DNA of 64,000 nucleotides from Archilochus colubris (lineage: Eukaryota > Chordata > Aves > Apodiformes > Trochilidae), in the NCBI GenBank assembly GCA_023079485.1, contig CM041090.1, positions 34,436,874-34,500,873 of the forward strand. Reading direction: 5' to 3'. Each line of letters starts with the position of its first letter. The stretch's first letter is position 1. Below, in pieces: positions 34,316 to 47,260 of this stretch. Position numbers and translations under genes: made by a program. The notes under the pieces were generated by a model. It did not search any database. It saw nothing but the letters and a program-made list of their open reading frames with translations, and was not told the origin of the DNA.

Positions 34316-36479
34316 TTCCAACTCCATCATTTTCTGCCTTATTGTCAAATGCCCCATCATTTAGACGTGATTTGCATGATTTACTCTGTATATGTTTTTT
34401 CTCTGTCTCCAAGCCCAGAATTATCTCCTATTGAGGCTGTATCAGCTGCTGGTGCTTGCAGATTGTCTTTGTCTTTTCCAACCTGCAAAATATCATCTGC
34501 AGAATCCAAATCACTGTCTGCCTATTCTCTTATCTTCTACGTATTTTACTCATCAATAGCCAAGCTGTGCTGTTGGGTAACTATGACATATTGTAGGAAG
34601 GAACTGATAAGTACATCAAATGGCATTCACAGACTACACACAAACATGTGACATTTTTTATTGCCTGTGACAATCCACCCATCCCCAATCAGTCTTTCCA
34701 GATGCATAATGCAGATTTCAACTCTGTGTCACTGTAGGTACTCTTTATTCTAAAGAACTTAAGTATATACAATCACAGCTAGAATCTAAAAACCATATGC
34801 AGACAAAAAGTACATTTCTTTATAGTATTAAAACAAATAAAAAGAAATAACTATGAAACTATAAGAATGACAGAGTTAAAATAAATATTTAAATAAGGAG
34901 CAGACAGATAATCTCCCTTGATTTGATGAAAGTAATTTAAGATTCCCCATTAGGTCAGGTGTGGGTAACTGGTCTTATGTGACTTCAGATCTGTTTCTTT
35001 GCCAAGCAATATCCACTTTGTGTAAAATTCACACCACTAATCTGGCTTGTGCTTCAGATAACAAGGAGTCTGTATATGTTGGTTGCTGAAGATTAGTTGA
35101 AGGGGAGCAACTCTTTAAATTACTTGATTTTTCTGATCTGCTACTGTCATCTGAAACAATCTGAGTATTTTCTGAACACCTACAATTTTCCCAGTTTCTA
35201 CAAGTAGCTAAAAAATAGGTGTTCACAAAGCTAAAAGCAAACATATATGTCAGATGAAAGTCATGGCAGAAAAAGTGATCACTGGACCTTTTCCTTAGAT
35301 TGAGGTTGGATTTGTAACAGAAACCTTAAATGTTACTCACTGCAAGCAAGTAAAATAATTTTTGGGCTAATCTGGACTGCTCCAGGGGAAAAAAGTGTTT
35401 CTTGATTCTCTCATAAGGTCCTCATGAGATTTGATTACATTACCTAGACTCTGGGTATGAACTTCCCTCTGTTAAACGGTATTTGTTCTTACCCAGGTGC
35501 TGTTCTTCAGCGTTTGGGTTTTTCTAATTTGTTTTTTTGGATAGAGAAATCAAACCAAGACTAAACTGGGGGTCACTAATGCCTCATGTACGTAAATCTG
35601 ATCCAGTAAATTTTAGGCTTTACTGCAATATATCTGTTCTATAGCAATGTATATTACATGTGTGCATTCAGTATTCAGTGGCAAGACTGGAAAAATGTGA
35701 TATGGGTTTTAATATTAAGTCAAAATAGTTGCAGACTGTATTTCACATATGTTTTGACTATCATATTTTTCTCTATTATTTTAGTTTGTCATATTCCACA
35801 CATATTTTAAATTATAACCTATCTCTTACAACTGCCAATCTGTAATTATTTCCCCACTCCTGAACCCTAAAAAAGGGACTCTTCAAAACACTGAAATAAC
35901 TATGAAAAGAAGATACAAATGTCTGGATAGTTAGGTCTGAGCTCTGAGTGACAAGTGGTCCTGTTGTTCATAAAGGAAAACCATCTCTAAAGATGTAAGT
36001 CATCAGGAATGATAACCTCTGAACTCTCACCCCATGCTGAGCTCCAGTAAATGAGAGCACTTATCTCTCCTGCCAAGTGTAACATGACACAGATGTGAAG
36101 TTTGCAGCACAGAATGTTTGTCTGGCTTTGAATCTTTAAGTTAGATTGGGGGGATTCTTAAAACAGCAAATATGGGATCACAACAAATTAAAATTGATAA
36201 AGTGAGAGGTGTGACCATGTATTTTATGTCAGTTTTGAAAGAGTAAAAATTTTTAGATAATGAAACAAGATACACAGAGATATTTACTAGAGCCTTTAGG
36301 AAAGATTCCAACTGGGTTTTGCAGAATAATACAAAGTCACCAACTCCTACATAGGTTTAAAAAATTCAAAAATAAAAAGCATAAACTAGTTTAATCTGGA
36401 TAGACACTTAATACCTTCTTTAGCTGAACTGAATGACACAGTAATACAGGTATTAGCAGTGTGCAGGATTAAAGGCTAA

Positions 36480-36780
36480 TGAAATAAGCCAACTCTCAGT
36501 CTTACAAAAAGGCCCTGCCGTTGTGCCCAGCTAACCACATCACCAAACTACTGCCACAAATCCTCCTGCAGTAGTTTTCCCCTCTAGGCCTGTGGTTTGA
36601 CAGGAAACAAATTTCACAAACCTTTTAATTTAGCTCAGCCTTTTTTAATAAGAAAGGATGTTTTTAAACAGACCTGTGTGCCCTGGTTTTCTTCCTCTTT
36701 CTAGTGTGTGCAGCAGCGAAATAAATATTATCAAAGGATTAAGTATCCTGTGCTTCTCCAGGATATTTCATAGGAGGATA
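36480..36780. promoter_or_regulatory. Candidate conserved non-coding element
   Basis: Non-repetitive block with two RUNX-type words in opposite orientation (AACCACA at 36533-36539 and TGTGGTTT at 36591-36598), a TCF/LEF-type ATCAAAGG at 36730-36737, and several TTTAATTTAG and AAATAAATATTA words. The motif words are separated by ordinary mixed sequence. Function is inferred from motif content only. Confidence 0.2.
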
Positions 36781-36949
36781 TCTAAAGTACTTCACAAGTT
36801 TTAATTAACCCCCCACTGAGAGCAGCACTGATGCCACCTTTGGCAGCAGGTATCAGTGCCCCTCCAGGCTGCACAGTGACTGACTGTGGGACAGGCATGG
36901 GGCTCCAGCTGTCCCCTGCTCTCATGGGTTTTCTGCTGGTTTTGCTCAG

Positions 36950-37144
36950 GTATTTACAGTTTGTCCCAGGCAGCAAAGACACCAATTTTGTACTCCTGTG
37001 GGCAATGGATACTTTAATTCTCTTTCCCCACTTAGTGAGTCCCACAGGGTCTCTTCATTACCATGACCAAGGCAGGAGCTGTGGCATGGCTCAGCTGTGC
37101 ACACAAGTTCCCTCAGGCTGGAATCTCACCATTTGCCTTCCCAG
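36950..37144 (+). other. Weak exon candidate
   Basis: Begins after a good acceptor (TTTTCTGCTGGTTTTGCTCAG) and ends at a strong donor (CCCAG/GTAAGAC). One frame is open across all 195 bases, with the same phase at both ends. The peptide has hydrophobic stretches and is not recognisable. The open frame extends well upstream of the acceptor (to about 36831), which weakens the argument that the splice sites define it, and a minus-strand frame is open in the same place. Confidence 0.15.
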
Positions 37145-37972
37145 GTAAGACAGAGCTGGGCAATGGGTTCCAACTTGCAGTAAACCAGCATGGCAAAGTG
37201 CAGGGTGTCTGCAGCCTGGCATATGATGTCTCATTTAAGTGACTTGAACAATGCTATTCCTCTAGATGTCAAAAATCATTGCCAGAACGCATGTGATCTC
37301 TCTGTACCTACAAGGGTTTGGGCTGGGTTTTTTTCTTTCCTTCTTCACAAAAATGTGTCAAAGACATAATTTATTACAATGAAACTGTGAACATACAAAA
37401 CAAAAGTGACATCTCCTCACTTCAAATGCCTTTGTGCTGAGAAGACAGGAGATAAAAAGGCAATTGATATGGGTAAACAAACCCATATATTATGTCGTTC
37501 TTCTGTCTTCCAGAGTGTAATGGGCTGTGGTCTGAAGCTCAGAGGACTTGTGCGGGATTTATATGCATTTTTTAAGCAAGTCTTGCTGTTTCAGCTTTGT
37601 AGAAGGACCAGCAGCAACAGGACCTGTGTTAGGGGGGGGTCAGGTCATTAAACTACACAACTGTGTGACGTTCCTCCATGGGAGCTGCTGGGACAAGCTG
37701 CTCACTGTGGAAAACAATGCTGGTGCCAGCATTATTTCTTTGGTTTGATCTATTATTTGACTTGACTCTTTTTCATTTTTCCGTTTTGTTTTGTTTTTTA
37801 GTGGCTGTAAATACATTTCTGCAGAGCCAGCAACAGTGGCCTCTGAAGTAACATATAATACTTTACATCTAGTATCAGCCTTCAGGCCCAGCCTCCACTC
37901 CACCTGGGCTGTGTCTCTCTAGATGTCATAGATAAACAGGTACCAAGAAGGACCATCCAAGCATCATTTCAG

Positions 37973-38051
37973 ATTCACCAAGGGAGTACTGAGGAATGTA
38001 TTCCCATGTTTATGTGAGGTCCTGGGATATATGGAGAATCCCAGACCACAG
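37973..38051 (+). other. Weak exon candidate
   Basis: Acceptor-like CATCCAAGCATCATTTCAG, then 79 bases, then the donor CAG/GTGAGTA, a full match to the vertebrate consensus. One frame is open (26 codons after one leading base) and at least one other contains a stop. The peptide (starting FTKGVLRNVFPCL) is not recognised. Confidence 0.13.
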
Positions 38052-41000
38052 GTGAGTAGAAGAAAGAGACACATGATGCAGAATGTTACACAGCACCATT
38101 TGAATCTTGAATAATGAAGGCAGTTAAAGGATACACTCTCATTAGCTTTCATGATTTCTCAAGAAAGGATTTTAATCCAAAATACAGACATTAAATTGTC
38201 TGGTGACTGAAAAACTGGTAGACTAAGTTGTCAGGACCCTTGGCTTTGCATTTTGAAGGGTAGAATGTGACTCCCCAGAAACATAACTTGCAAATTGTGC
38301 TTGCAAAGGGTTGAATAAATACGTATATTTGTCCTGCCAAGTTGGTGTATGATGGCTGTCTAAGCCTTGGCATTGTCCTGCTGACACTCTTCAGGAGTCA
38401 GAGTCTCTGTGAAGTGAGGCTTTGGCATCAACTTTGACTTGAGCATCTTGATAGTCCTGGGATTAAGTCTGAACTGTAAATAATGGCATGGAGTACGTTG
38501 CAGCTGTACCCTGAAAACTGCATCTGGATGTTAGCAATGAGTAACATGTTAGTGCTGCAGTGGCATCACTGCTCGAAATGCACTTATTATGCAGCAATGC
38601 TGGGTTGTTATCTGGGTTAGTAGCCTTGTATATAGCTGTGGAGATCCAAGGTCAGCCTTGATGGGATCTGAGTCTGTTGCCCTCACTTTGAGTGGGTTTG
38701 ACAGCAGTTGGAGGCCAAAAGGTCTTACGTCCTCTCTCAGTCTTGTATGCTACACAACTCTGCCAAACCTGTGCATCTTTATTTGGATGTGAACAATAGC
38801 ATCATTGCACTGAATACTTGAGGCAGGAAGGAAATATTCTCTGATATTTCTGTGCTGACAAACAGATGCAAAGAAAAGCAGACCTTTTTTTCTTCACTGC
38901 AAGTGCAGTGGGATTATCCTTGTTGAAAAGGTGAGAGAAATTTTTGCCCGTTTAATTCTTGGCAGACGTATCAGGAAGAAGAAAGGATTGAGCCAGAATA
39001 CACATATAACACTGTTCTACACCTTCTCAAGTTCAGGGGGCCAGCAGCTTTCTCAGAAAAGAATAGCAATAGTTTAGGAAGCAGCAGAATGCACATTAAT
39101 TATATCATGGACATCCAAGGTAGGATAAATAAAAATATTTATAAAGGGCAATTATTAATCTTTTTTGTATGTTTAGTAATTGCTTTGCTTAGTGATGATC
39201 AGTATTACAAGGAATATAAGTATTTAGGGATTCTCTCTCAAATTTTAAAATTAAGGCCCTATTCACTGTGAACTTCTGATGCTATACTCAGTTCTTAAAG
39301 ACAGTATTTGAGTCTCAAATGGAAAGCTATAAATCCTCCTGTAGAACCACAGATTCTGAGAACCGCAGAACATCAGACAAGGTGTGGTTATGGTGCTGAT
39401 CAAGTTTCAGTGGGTGTGTTGCAGTTCACTGAAATCTTTACAAGTCAAAAATTAAAATAAAACAAACTTTATCCATAATGACCATCACCTAAGAGTACGG
39501 TTGAAGAGCTTACAGTGGATTTCCTTTATGACTAAACATAGATCAAGCTAGATTTTGGGGAGAAGCTTACTAATTCTATATTCTCGTCCACTTGTTCCAC
39601 TGACAGATGGAGTTTTTTTTTTTCAGCAAATGTTTTGCTGTTTTCTGATGCCTTCTAGTTTGCTAACTCTACAGTTCCCATGTTCAGACATGTGCAACAC
39701 ACAAAGTTGCTGAAATTCTCAATGCCCTTTTACTCTAACCAAGGGTGCCGATGGATGCAGATAAGGATGAAAAGGAATAACCAGTTATTCACACAGACCA
39801 GAACAGTGACAGGACCTGACAGAACTATTGTCTGAAATGGATTTTTTTGTCAATAGTTGATCCTCAGCAGTGGAAAGCTCATGTATTCATCCACTGGTGT
39901 TCTTAGAGAAGTTGCTGCTGGCACAAAACTGGATGTCAAAAAAACTCCCGAAAGTTTTGGCTTTGAATGAAATTTTTAAACAACATTATGGGCTGTGGTT
40001 GTATTGATGCAGCCAGACCAACCACGTAACCATGTAAGGAAGGCAAAAAACTTGTAAAGAAGTGATATTCAAGACAATAGTGAACAAATAGGCTCCATTT
40101 TGGGTTATGAATATCTTCTTTGGGAGAAAATAACAAAATTGGGAGAATTTCACTTGGGTTTTCAGCTTCTCAGATCGGATAAGGTTATCTTTTAATCCTT
40201 AATGGCTTTGAAAGATAGAATTGGTAAAAAAGTTTCCCTCATATTCACAAGCTGTTTTATTAGACCACAGCATAAAATTATGTTGTTGTTGACTTGTCTA
40301 TACAATAAAGTAGACTTGCTTTATCTGGTCTTGCTGTAAAGAACACATAACATTCCTGAATAGTTTCCTTTTCATTTAGATCTTTACAGAATGATGTGCT
40401 GAAGAGTAAATGGAAAAGAAATAAATGGACACATCTTCCTCACCTAATTACAGGTGTAAACAATGCTTAGGTCTTACTAGGAAGATCACTACTTCATTAT
40501 AGTAACTACTATAAATACTTGCTTAAAAGCTCATTTTTCTCCTAAAAAAAGCTCGTTTTTCAAAACTGCAATAGAAAAATCAGGAAAATATTGAAAGGAA
40601 AAAGAGGCAAAATTCCATCCCCAAACAGCAGATTAAGTGCAGAACATGAATGTAACCCGAGTGGCTGGTTTTTTTCAACTATGCTGAATTGCCTCATGCT
40701 TTTGAGATTCTATCTCTGCTCAAGATAGGTGCAGTGAAGAGCTGGAGTGTGCAGCAGACTTAGGCAACTGTAGCAATGAACACAACTGTGCCCATTGTTT
40801 AACCTCATAGTGGGAGTGGGAACTCTTGTGAGAGACCCAGAGCTTGTTTACTCTGATCATTGTCAAAGTGGGTTACAGAATTCAGCCATTTCCTTTATTT
40901 CATCTTGGTTCCATATTTCCCCTCTCCCCCTACCCACTATTTAAACAATAGTCACCTTCCTTATTTCCATAGTCCACTTTTGAAGGGAAGACAGATCAGC

Positions 41001-43204
41001 TCTGAAATATGCTTCTAAGTGAGAAGCACTTTTTCCTTTTCTTCCTATTTTTCACTCAGGTTGGAGGAGATGTGAAGAAATCAAATGGCTTATATAGGTC
41101 AGAAAGTTCAGGTGATACTAGAATGAAGAATTCTCATGACTTGAAATCAGACAGTTCACTCATCTCCTGCTGATGTTTTTTTTCTGTCTCTACAACCAAA
41201 CAAAATATTGAGTTTTCTTACAAACTTTTTTTTTTCTTTTAATAAAAAATAATTGCTTTTAAAAAGACATAAAAATGCAAATAAGGAAAGTATTTCCATA
41301 AATTGCTGCATAGCTTTTTTTGTCATTGCTATTTATCACAGTATTTGTGTTAGTTATTCATGGAGATCACAGATAAGCCTGGAGCCCATTGCTGAGTAAG
41401 GCATTGAAATTAGCTCTTCTGCCCACTGCTACCCAGCCTGACACTCCTCCATCGACTCTCTTCATGACATGGACAAATCACTTATTTTCTCTGTACCCTA
41501 CTCAACATTATCCCTGTTTTACACTCAGGAGTCATTTCCTCCTCATTTTGTTCATCCAGCCTGATAGAGCTTATAACTGCAAGACAACATATTTTTTCTC
41601 TGTTTTATTTACAGCACCTGGAATCTCAGCAGTGTCTTTATGTGCTGCCATAACTTAGTGATAATGAGATTTTAAAAAATGAGAGCAAATCAAAGGGAAA
41701 AGTTATCATCTATCTTACACTGGAATAGAAAGAGGCCTAAAAGACTGGTCATTATCCTCTGCACTATGTATAGTTAATGCTTGGAAAGACATGATTCTTC
41801 TCCATCATAAAATCATCTATGACAGCATGTTTGATTGCATCAATTCAGTCTTCTGCTTTTACCATAACTCTCATTTTTGCAAGTAGCTCTCCAGCAGGGA
41901 CACTATTGGGAAATGCTGGAAGAACTTCCCCCTACTCCTCCAGGGAAACAAAATATACTTTCCTCTGTCTCAGGGCATCCCCAGACTTTTTATGAGGACA
42001 AGTACTTTCAGACATGGAAAACATGCAAGTATCTAACTATCCTCAACTGAAGTAAACTGTGATTCTTTCCACTTTTAGATTTTTCAAGAGTTGGAGATTG
42101 AGCACAGCAGCAGTGCAGAGGAATGTCAAGAAGAAGACAGAGATTAGCTTTATTATTTCTGTAACAACCCCTTCTGATCTGGGTATTGTAATTTGGGAAT
42201 GCCATCCTTCTGCTGTGACATCCATTTAGTGTCAGGCTGTCTGACCTCAACGTGTAGGAAGGGACAACTTAAGCCATTCCTTGGTTTGATCCCTCTTCAC
42301 TCTTTCCCTAGACACTGCATTTTCCTCTCTCTTTTCACAGCCATTCCTAGGTCTTTTCATTACTGGCCCTGGATCACCAGATGCTTTTCTGCTTTATAAC
42401 TGAAGAGCATTTCCTACACCTTCTGCTTAACACAAGCACAGACCTGGATTTCCTGCTTCTTTCTTCCAGTTCATTCTTACTCAGTATCATTTAATTTAAT
42501 GCTGCCTCCTGCCTTTTCCTCTTCTTCTTACCCTCTGTTATTGTCTGTGGTGACCTGTCAAGAATTCAGAAGTAAAAATCTTTTGTTATTTCCATTGCCA
42601 CTTCTTATTGAATCCTAGATATAATTCATAGGAACCTGCTGCCTGTCAACTTTTAATACTTCTAATTGCCTATCTGCTCTGGTATAATTATAAAGCCTTT
42701 TAACATTTCACTTTCCCCCCAGGAAAATGTATCCTAGTCACAGAAACGTGACCTTCAGCAACTTTTGTGAATGCTGAAGGAAAAGAAATTATTCAGACTA
42801 TCAGCAACACTATCAACCCTACTGTCACTAATTTCCCAGTCATGTTCTTTAAAAACAGGATGCCCTCATTACCTTGTTGTTTACTTCTTGGGACAGAGAA
42901 GTAGGGGTGTTTATCTTTAATTGCCTTGACATTTCTGTTCTTTGTGTTCATTTCAGCAGTCCTGGTAAAACTCCTTCAGGTCTCCATCTTTTGAGGAACC
43001 CTTGGGCCTTAAAGGTGACTATTTGTGCTTCCCTTGTCTTCTACCTCTTCTCTTCCGTAGAGACTGGATTTAAGACAAAATTAATTTTGTAGATGAATAA
43101 CAAATAAAATAATAAGAACTGTCCCTGCAGCATAGGTTTTAGCCACTGTAATAATCCAGAGCCAGCTAAATTTTTCACATCTTTGCCTTAGTCTCAATAT
43201 TCAG

Positions 43205-43405
43205 GTACCCCTTGAAGGTTGTTCAAAAGCTTCTAAAGGAACATGTGTGGAACCAAAGATCCCTCTTGACATCCTCATCAAACAGCAATAGTGAAAAACA
43301 GATAGGCCAGTGTTTTTCCAGAGCATTAATGCAACAAGTGCTCAACATGCAGAACATCAGATTATTGCATGTTAGAGCTGCACACAGGTCACAGTCACCA
43401 TCAAG
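43205..43405 (+). other. Weak exon candidate
   Basis: A 201-base segment with an acceptor-like TTGCCTTAGTCTCAATATTCAG in front and an AAG/GTAAAG donor behind. It is open in one frame with equal end phases. The peptide of about 66 residues is polar, with a serine/asparagine patch (LLTSSSNSNSEKQ) and a glutamine-rich stretch, and resembles no family I know. A 79-codon minus-strand frame is also open here, so openness alone is weak evidence. Confidence 0.15.
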
Positions 43406-45070
43406 GTAAAGATTTTGCCCAGAGGTGGTCATTTGATGGAGAAAGGACATGCAGCGAAGCACAGAGCTGTGCTATTCCAAGTGTCTGGCCAGCATTTTTC
43501 AGACAGATAGGGGTGTCTTTCAGTATATAAATGTGAGGTCATATCAGGAAGGTGCTATGAGGAGAAGGCTACAGTAATCCCCCTGATCTAAGGTTTTCTG
43601 TTCCATCTAAAAATCCCCTTATGAATCATTTCCTTTCTTCTTCAACTGGTAGTGAGATTATTTGCAGCTAAGCCAGCGTGTGAGGACAGAGCAGCTGACA
43701 AGATCAGTAGAAACAGCAAGGCAATCAGAGATTGAGTATAAAATCATATCAAACAGGCACATAAAATAGGTTAAATTTTAAAAGTTTGAAACTGGTAATG
43801 GTGATCTTCACAGTTCTGCAGTCATATAAAGCATGGCATGGGAACCGAGTCCTGAGGAGGCTCATTTTCAGGGAATGGGGCTTCTTGAGGTCATCTGGAA
43901 ATATTACCTATTCAGTGATATTCAAAACCTCTCATATCTCTCCCTCCTCTTTTTATGGTATACTCCAGTTATGTAGCTTTGAACCTCTTTCCATATTTTT
44001 TTCACTTTTCACATGGTGCTGGAGAGACCTTGGTGGCTTAGGGGATAATATACAGATATTCTATAAACTCCTGCAGTGTATAAGCATCTACAATACAATT
44101 GATTCTGACTACAGAAGATTGAACTTGGCATTCAACGTGTCCTTCCAGGTTTGGATCTTTTATGCAGAAATAGTTCATGAGTTTTATATTGTGACCACTC
44201 TGCAGCACCTGCACTGATGAAATGTGCAGGGAACACAAAGAAAAAGGGACAAGCACAGGAAAATAAATACATATGAAACAAGACCTGAGCACTGAGAGGG
44301 AATCTGAGAGCTTTTCCAGTCTGACTGAAAACACAAAAGGGGTGAAGGGATCTAAGTCTTCATAGATTGTCACAAAAGTCTGGGGACTTCTGCCTTCAGT
44401 GGTCAGTAGATCTATGAGTTCCAGGCAGTACCCAAGAGTTTCATCTTACATTTAAAGCAGGGGTTTACACAGCTTCTGACAAAGGAGAACAGATCGAGGT
44501 GTCAAGCAAGCTGTTTATCAAGTCTACGTAGCATTGAGCATTCAGTGTTCATTTTATCCCTCTTGGTTTCTATTTAATTTGCCTGACACAATGTCCCAGT
44601 TTGCTATTTTGAAGGTGATTCTTGGGGTCCTCCCTTTTGCTCATCTCTGTAACTTTGATTGTCATTTTAATTCCTCTTTAGTTTATTTTTGACCCCAGCT
44701 AACACACTGAAGCCCAAATTGTTCTCTAAAAATATTTTGTCAACCTCATCTCCAAGTTACATTCAAACACAGCCTTGTTTCTTTGCCTGTCAGCTGATGT
44801 CCAGATTGAATTAGAAAGCACTCTCATTCCAGATTTAGAAATATATTTCCTCTACTTAATGCAATCTTGTCTGTATCTGGGTAATTAAATCATCTATTAC
44901 TACCACTCAGGTTCATTTACATGTTTTATCTTTTAAAATTTATGCAATAATTACATAAAATAGTGTACTCCAACGGGCCAGCTGGATGAAGTACAAATAT
45001 GGCATATCTTATTATGGAAACATACCTCCAGTTATGAGCACTGACTCTACCATTTTGAGGCTTTGCTATG

Positions 45071-45094
45071 ATATATGTATATATATATATATAT
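45071..45094 (+). repeat. (TA)n microsatellite
   Basis: ATATATGTATATATATATAT and a few more TA units. Short, with one G interruption. Confidence 0.85.
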
Positions 45095-47129
45095 GGCTCT
45101 TTCCCCAAGAACTGACAACATTTCTAATGGAGCATTCCTGAAGATAAGGACCTGAGAAAGTTCAATATGCCTGAATGTTTTATCTACTGAGATGTTCAGC
45201 TGGGCAGTTAAATCAATCACCTACTTCGCAATGTAGGAGGGCATTGTAGAGAACACAGAAATCAGATAGCTGGCCCAGAAAACATTACATAGGCTTTCTC
45301 AATTTGAGGGGAAAGTCATTTATTGTTCCTTTCCTATATATGTCTTATTTCATAGACAGCAAAGTAATTCTGATGCAATATTTTTTCACAATTTAAATTT
45401 TATTCCACTTTCAGCAACTACGTTCCTTTCCTGCTTGTTCTTTTTTTCTTCTTCTTGTCATTTTCACATTTTTCTCATTTTTCTTTTTAAAAAGCTCACT
45501 TTGACTCTCTTTTCTTTATATTCTGTTAAACCCTTCCCACCTTTACAGCAGTTTTCAGAGCAAGCAGCAAGACAGCAATGAACCCTTCCCCCCAGATCCT
45601 GGGTGGGAAGATGACAATAGAAGCATTGAAAATGCCCTCTAAAGCCCCTACATGTGGAAGACATGTAAATTTGGTAGCAAAAATACCTAAGGATGGGAAA
45701 GGCAGTGTCCAGAAAAATAATTGTTTGCCCATGTTCCAGAGGTGATCCTCTTCACAATAGGAATATGTTTTCTTCCATTCAGAGTAACCAGCTGCTATTA
45801 TCAGCTTCAGCGACTGCTTGCTTTTGAGACTTTCCTATTAAAGCAGGTTGGGAGGAAATTCTTTGTGCATTGCTAACAGTAATTTTAGGGCTGCCTTTCT
45901 TTTGTGAGCAGATTTTTGTGAAGCTAGACTATTTCAGCAATCAGCATGAAAAGATACTAGAATAATAATTTTCTTAAAGCTTTGATTTCTTGGGCACTAC
46001 AGTTTTGTTGTGAAATTCAAAAAATATTTTCCATTTTTAATGACAACTCCTTGCTTTCCAGCTCTAAAATTAAAAAAAAAAATCATATATGTAGAAGGAT
46101 TGTAAGTAATGTGGTTTGACAAGGCACAAAGTAAAATCGTCTACAAAATCTTAATTATCGAGTTACTCATGAGCACAATGCAGCACATCTGAAATTACTG
46201 AAAATTTTAGACTTTTATAGAAAATATATCAGCTTAGAAGAAAGGTACTCTCAGCCTCCACCCCCCTCCTGTTTCATCTTCACGCACTAATGACAGAACA
46301 GTAAAATATTTCTTGTGTTGAACCATTCAGCTTCTTTGTCAAAACATTAAAGGATCCCAGTGCACTGCAGCTATATGAATGACTTCCTGAAAGAGGTGAA
46401 ATACCTGTGTATTTAAACCTCTTGCAAGTGCAAAACAAGTTGCATGGGAAAGATTGTACATTGCTGATGAGGTCAATTTTGTTTCTGAAGACTGATCCAA
46501 GTCAGTGCAGATCCATATTCTGAGCTCAGCAGAGGTGAAACATGGCAGCTGGAATGGCCATATCTGTTCCATTAACGTGTGCTCATGTTTTACCAAAGGG
46601 CTGCTAGTTAAAATATGCATCATTTTCTTTTTTCAGCTCCCCTCCTTCAAAGGCACCACTGCTCATCCTCCATTCCTTTTACAAACATGTAAATTGATAC
46701 AGATCCAAATCCAGCTGCTTATCTTGAGATCTGATATTCCTGACATCAAATCTCAAGGATCAAAGTAAAATATTCATTAAGTGTGTCCAGCATAGCCATA
46801 ATGATCTCCTTAAATGGAATAGGGTACTTTAAACATCAAAAACCACCTTTCCCGTGAAGTGAGGGAGCACACACTTCTCTATTTACTTGATGGCTTGAGA
46901 TGTTTGTCAAAAGTTTTTCCAGGAAATGCAAATAATTTTTAGATATCTTAAAATAGGAAAGGGCAGCATGCTTATTAAGAATACAGCCTTTTATTTCCTT
47001 ACCAAAATATGCCATAACATCCTTGTTCCTCGGGGAGACATCTCCATGAACCATAAAAAAACCTGATTCCTAGAACGAAGGATATCAATCTTTCATCTCT
47101 CTAGTGTTCAAGAAAACAACCTTTTAAAA

Positions 47130-47260
47130 AAAAAACAAGCCTGGGTATTAAGTAGCAATTGGCATCTGAATGCAGCTATTTTTAAAGAAATAGTTTTTTA
47201 TTAAATCTCTCCAGGTCATAAATACATAACTGTACAACATCACGGTGTGGAGCTGAGGTA
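47130..47260. promoter_or_regulatory. Candidate conserved non-coding element
   Basis: Mixed-composition block with CAATTGGCATCTGAATGCAG, TATTTTTAAAGAAATAG, TTTTTATTAAAT and CATAAATACATAACTGTACA words and no repeat similarity. The texture resembles deeply conserved regulatory DNA, but no specific high-affinity motif stands out. Low confidence. Confidence 0.13.

Larger units (their letters stand above)
27379..36479. other. Non-coding stretch, no gene seen
   Basis: Includes GC-richer patches (28400-28740, 29780-30110, 30300-30710, 31490-32160) that carry open frames of 90-120 codons on both strands at once, a pattern of composition rather than coding. The frame from about 29786 to 30112 gives a polar, charged peptide of about 108 residues without a recognisable family. 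Also present are a hairpin (28185-28207), two microsatellites (29474-29528 and 33928-33980) and an A-rich tract (34293-34315). Confidence 0.55.
36781..47129. other. Non-coding stretch, no confirmed gene
   Basis: Contains three weak plus-strand exon candidates (36950-37144, 37973-38051, 43205-43405), the window's longest open frame (143 codons at 43786-44217, plus, starting from a TTG codon and not recognisable) and a TA microsatellite (45071-45094). Between about 39.3 and 41.3 kb there is almost nothing but AT-rich single-copy DNA. No CR1 was found in this 10 kb. Confidence 0.55.
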
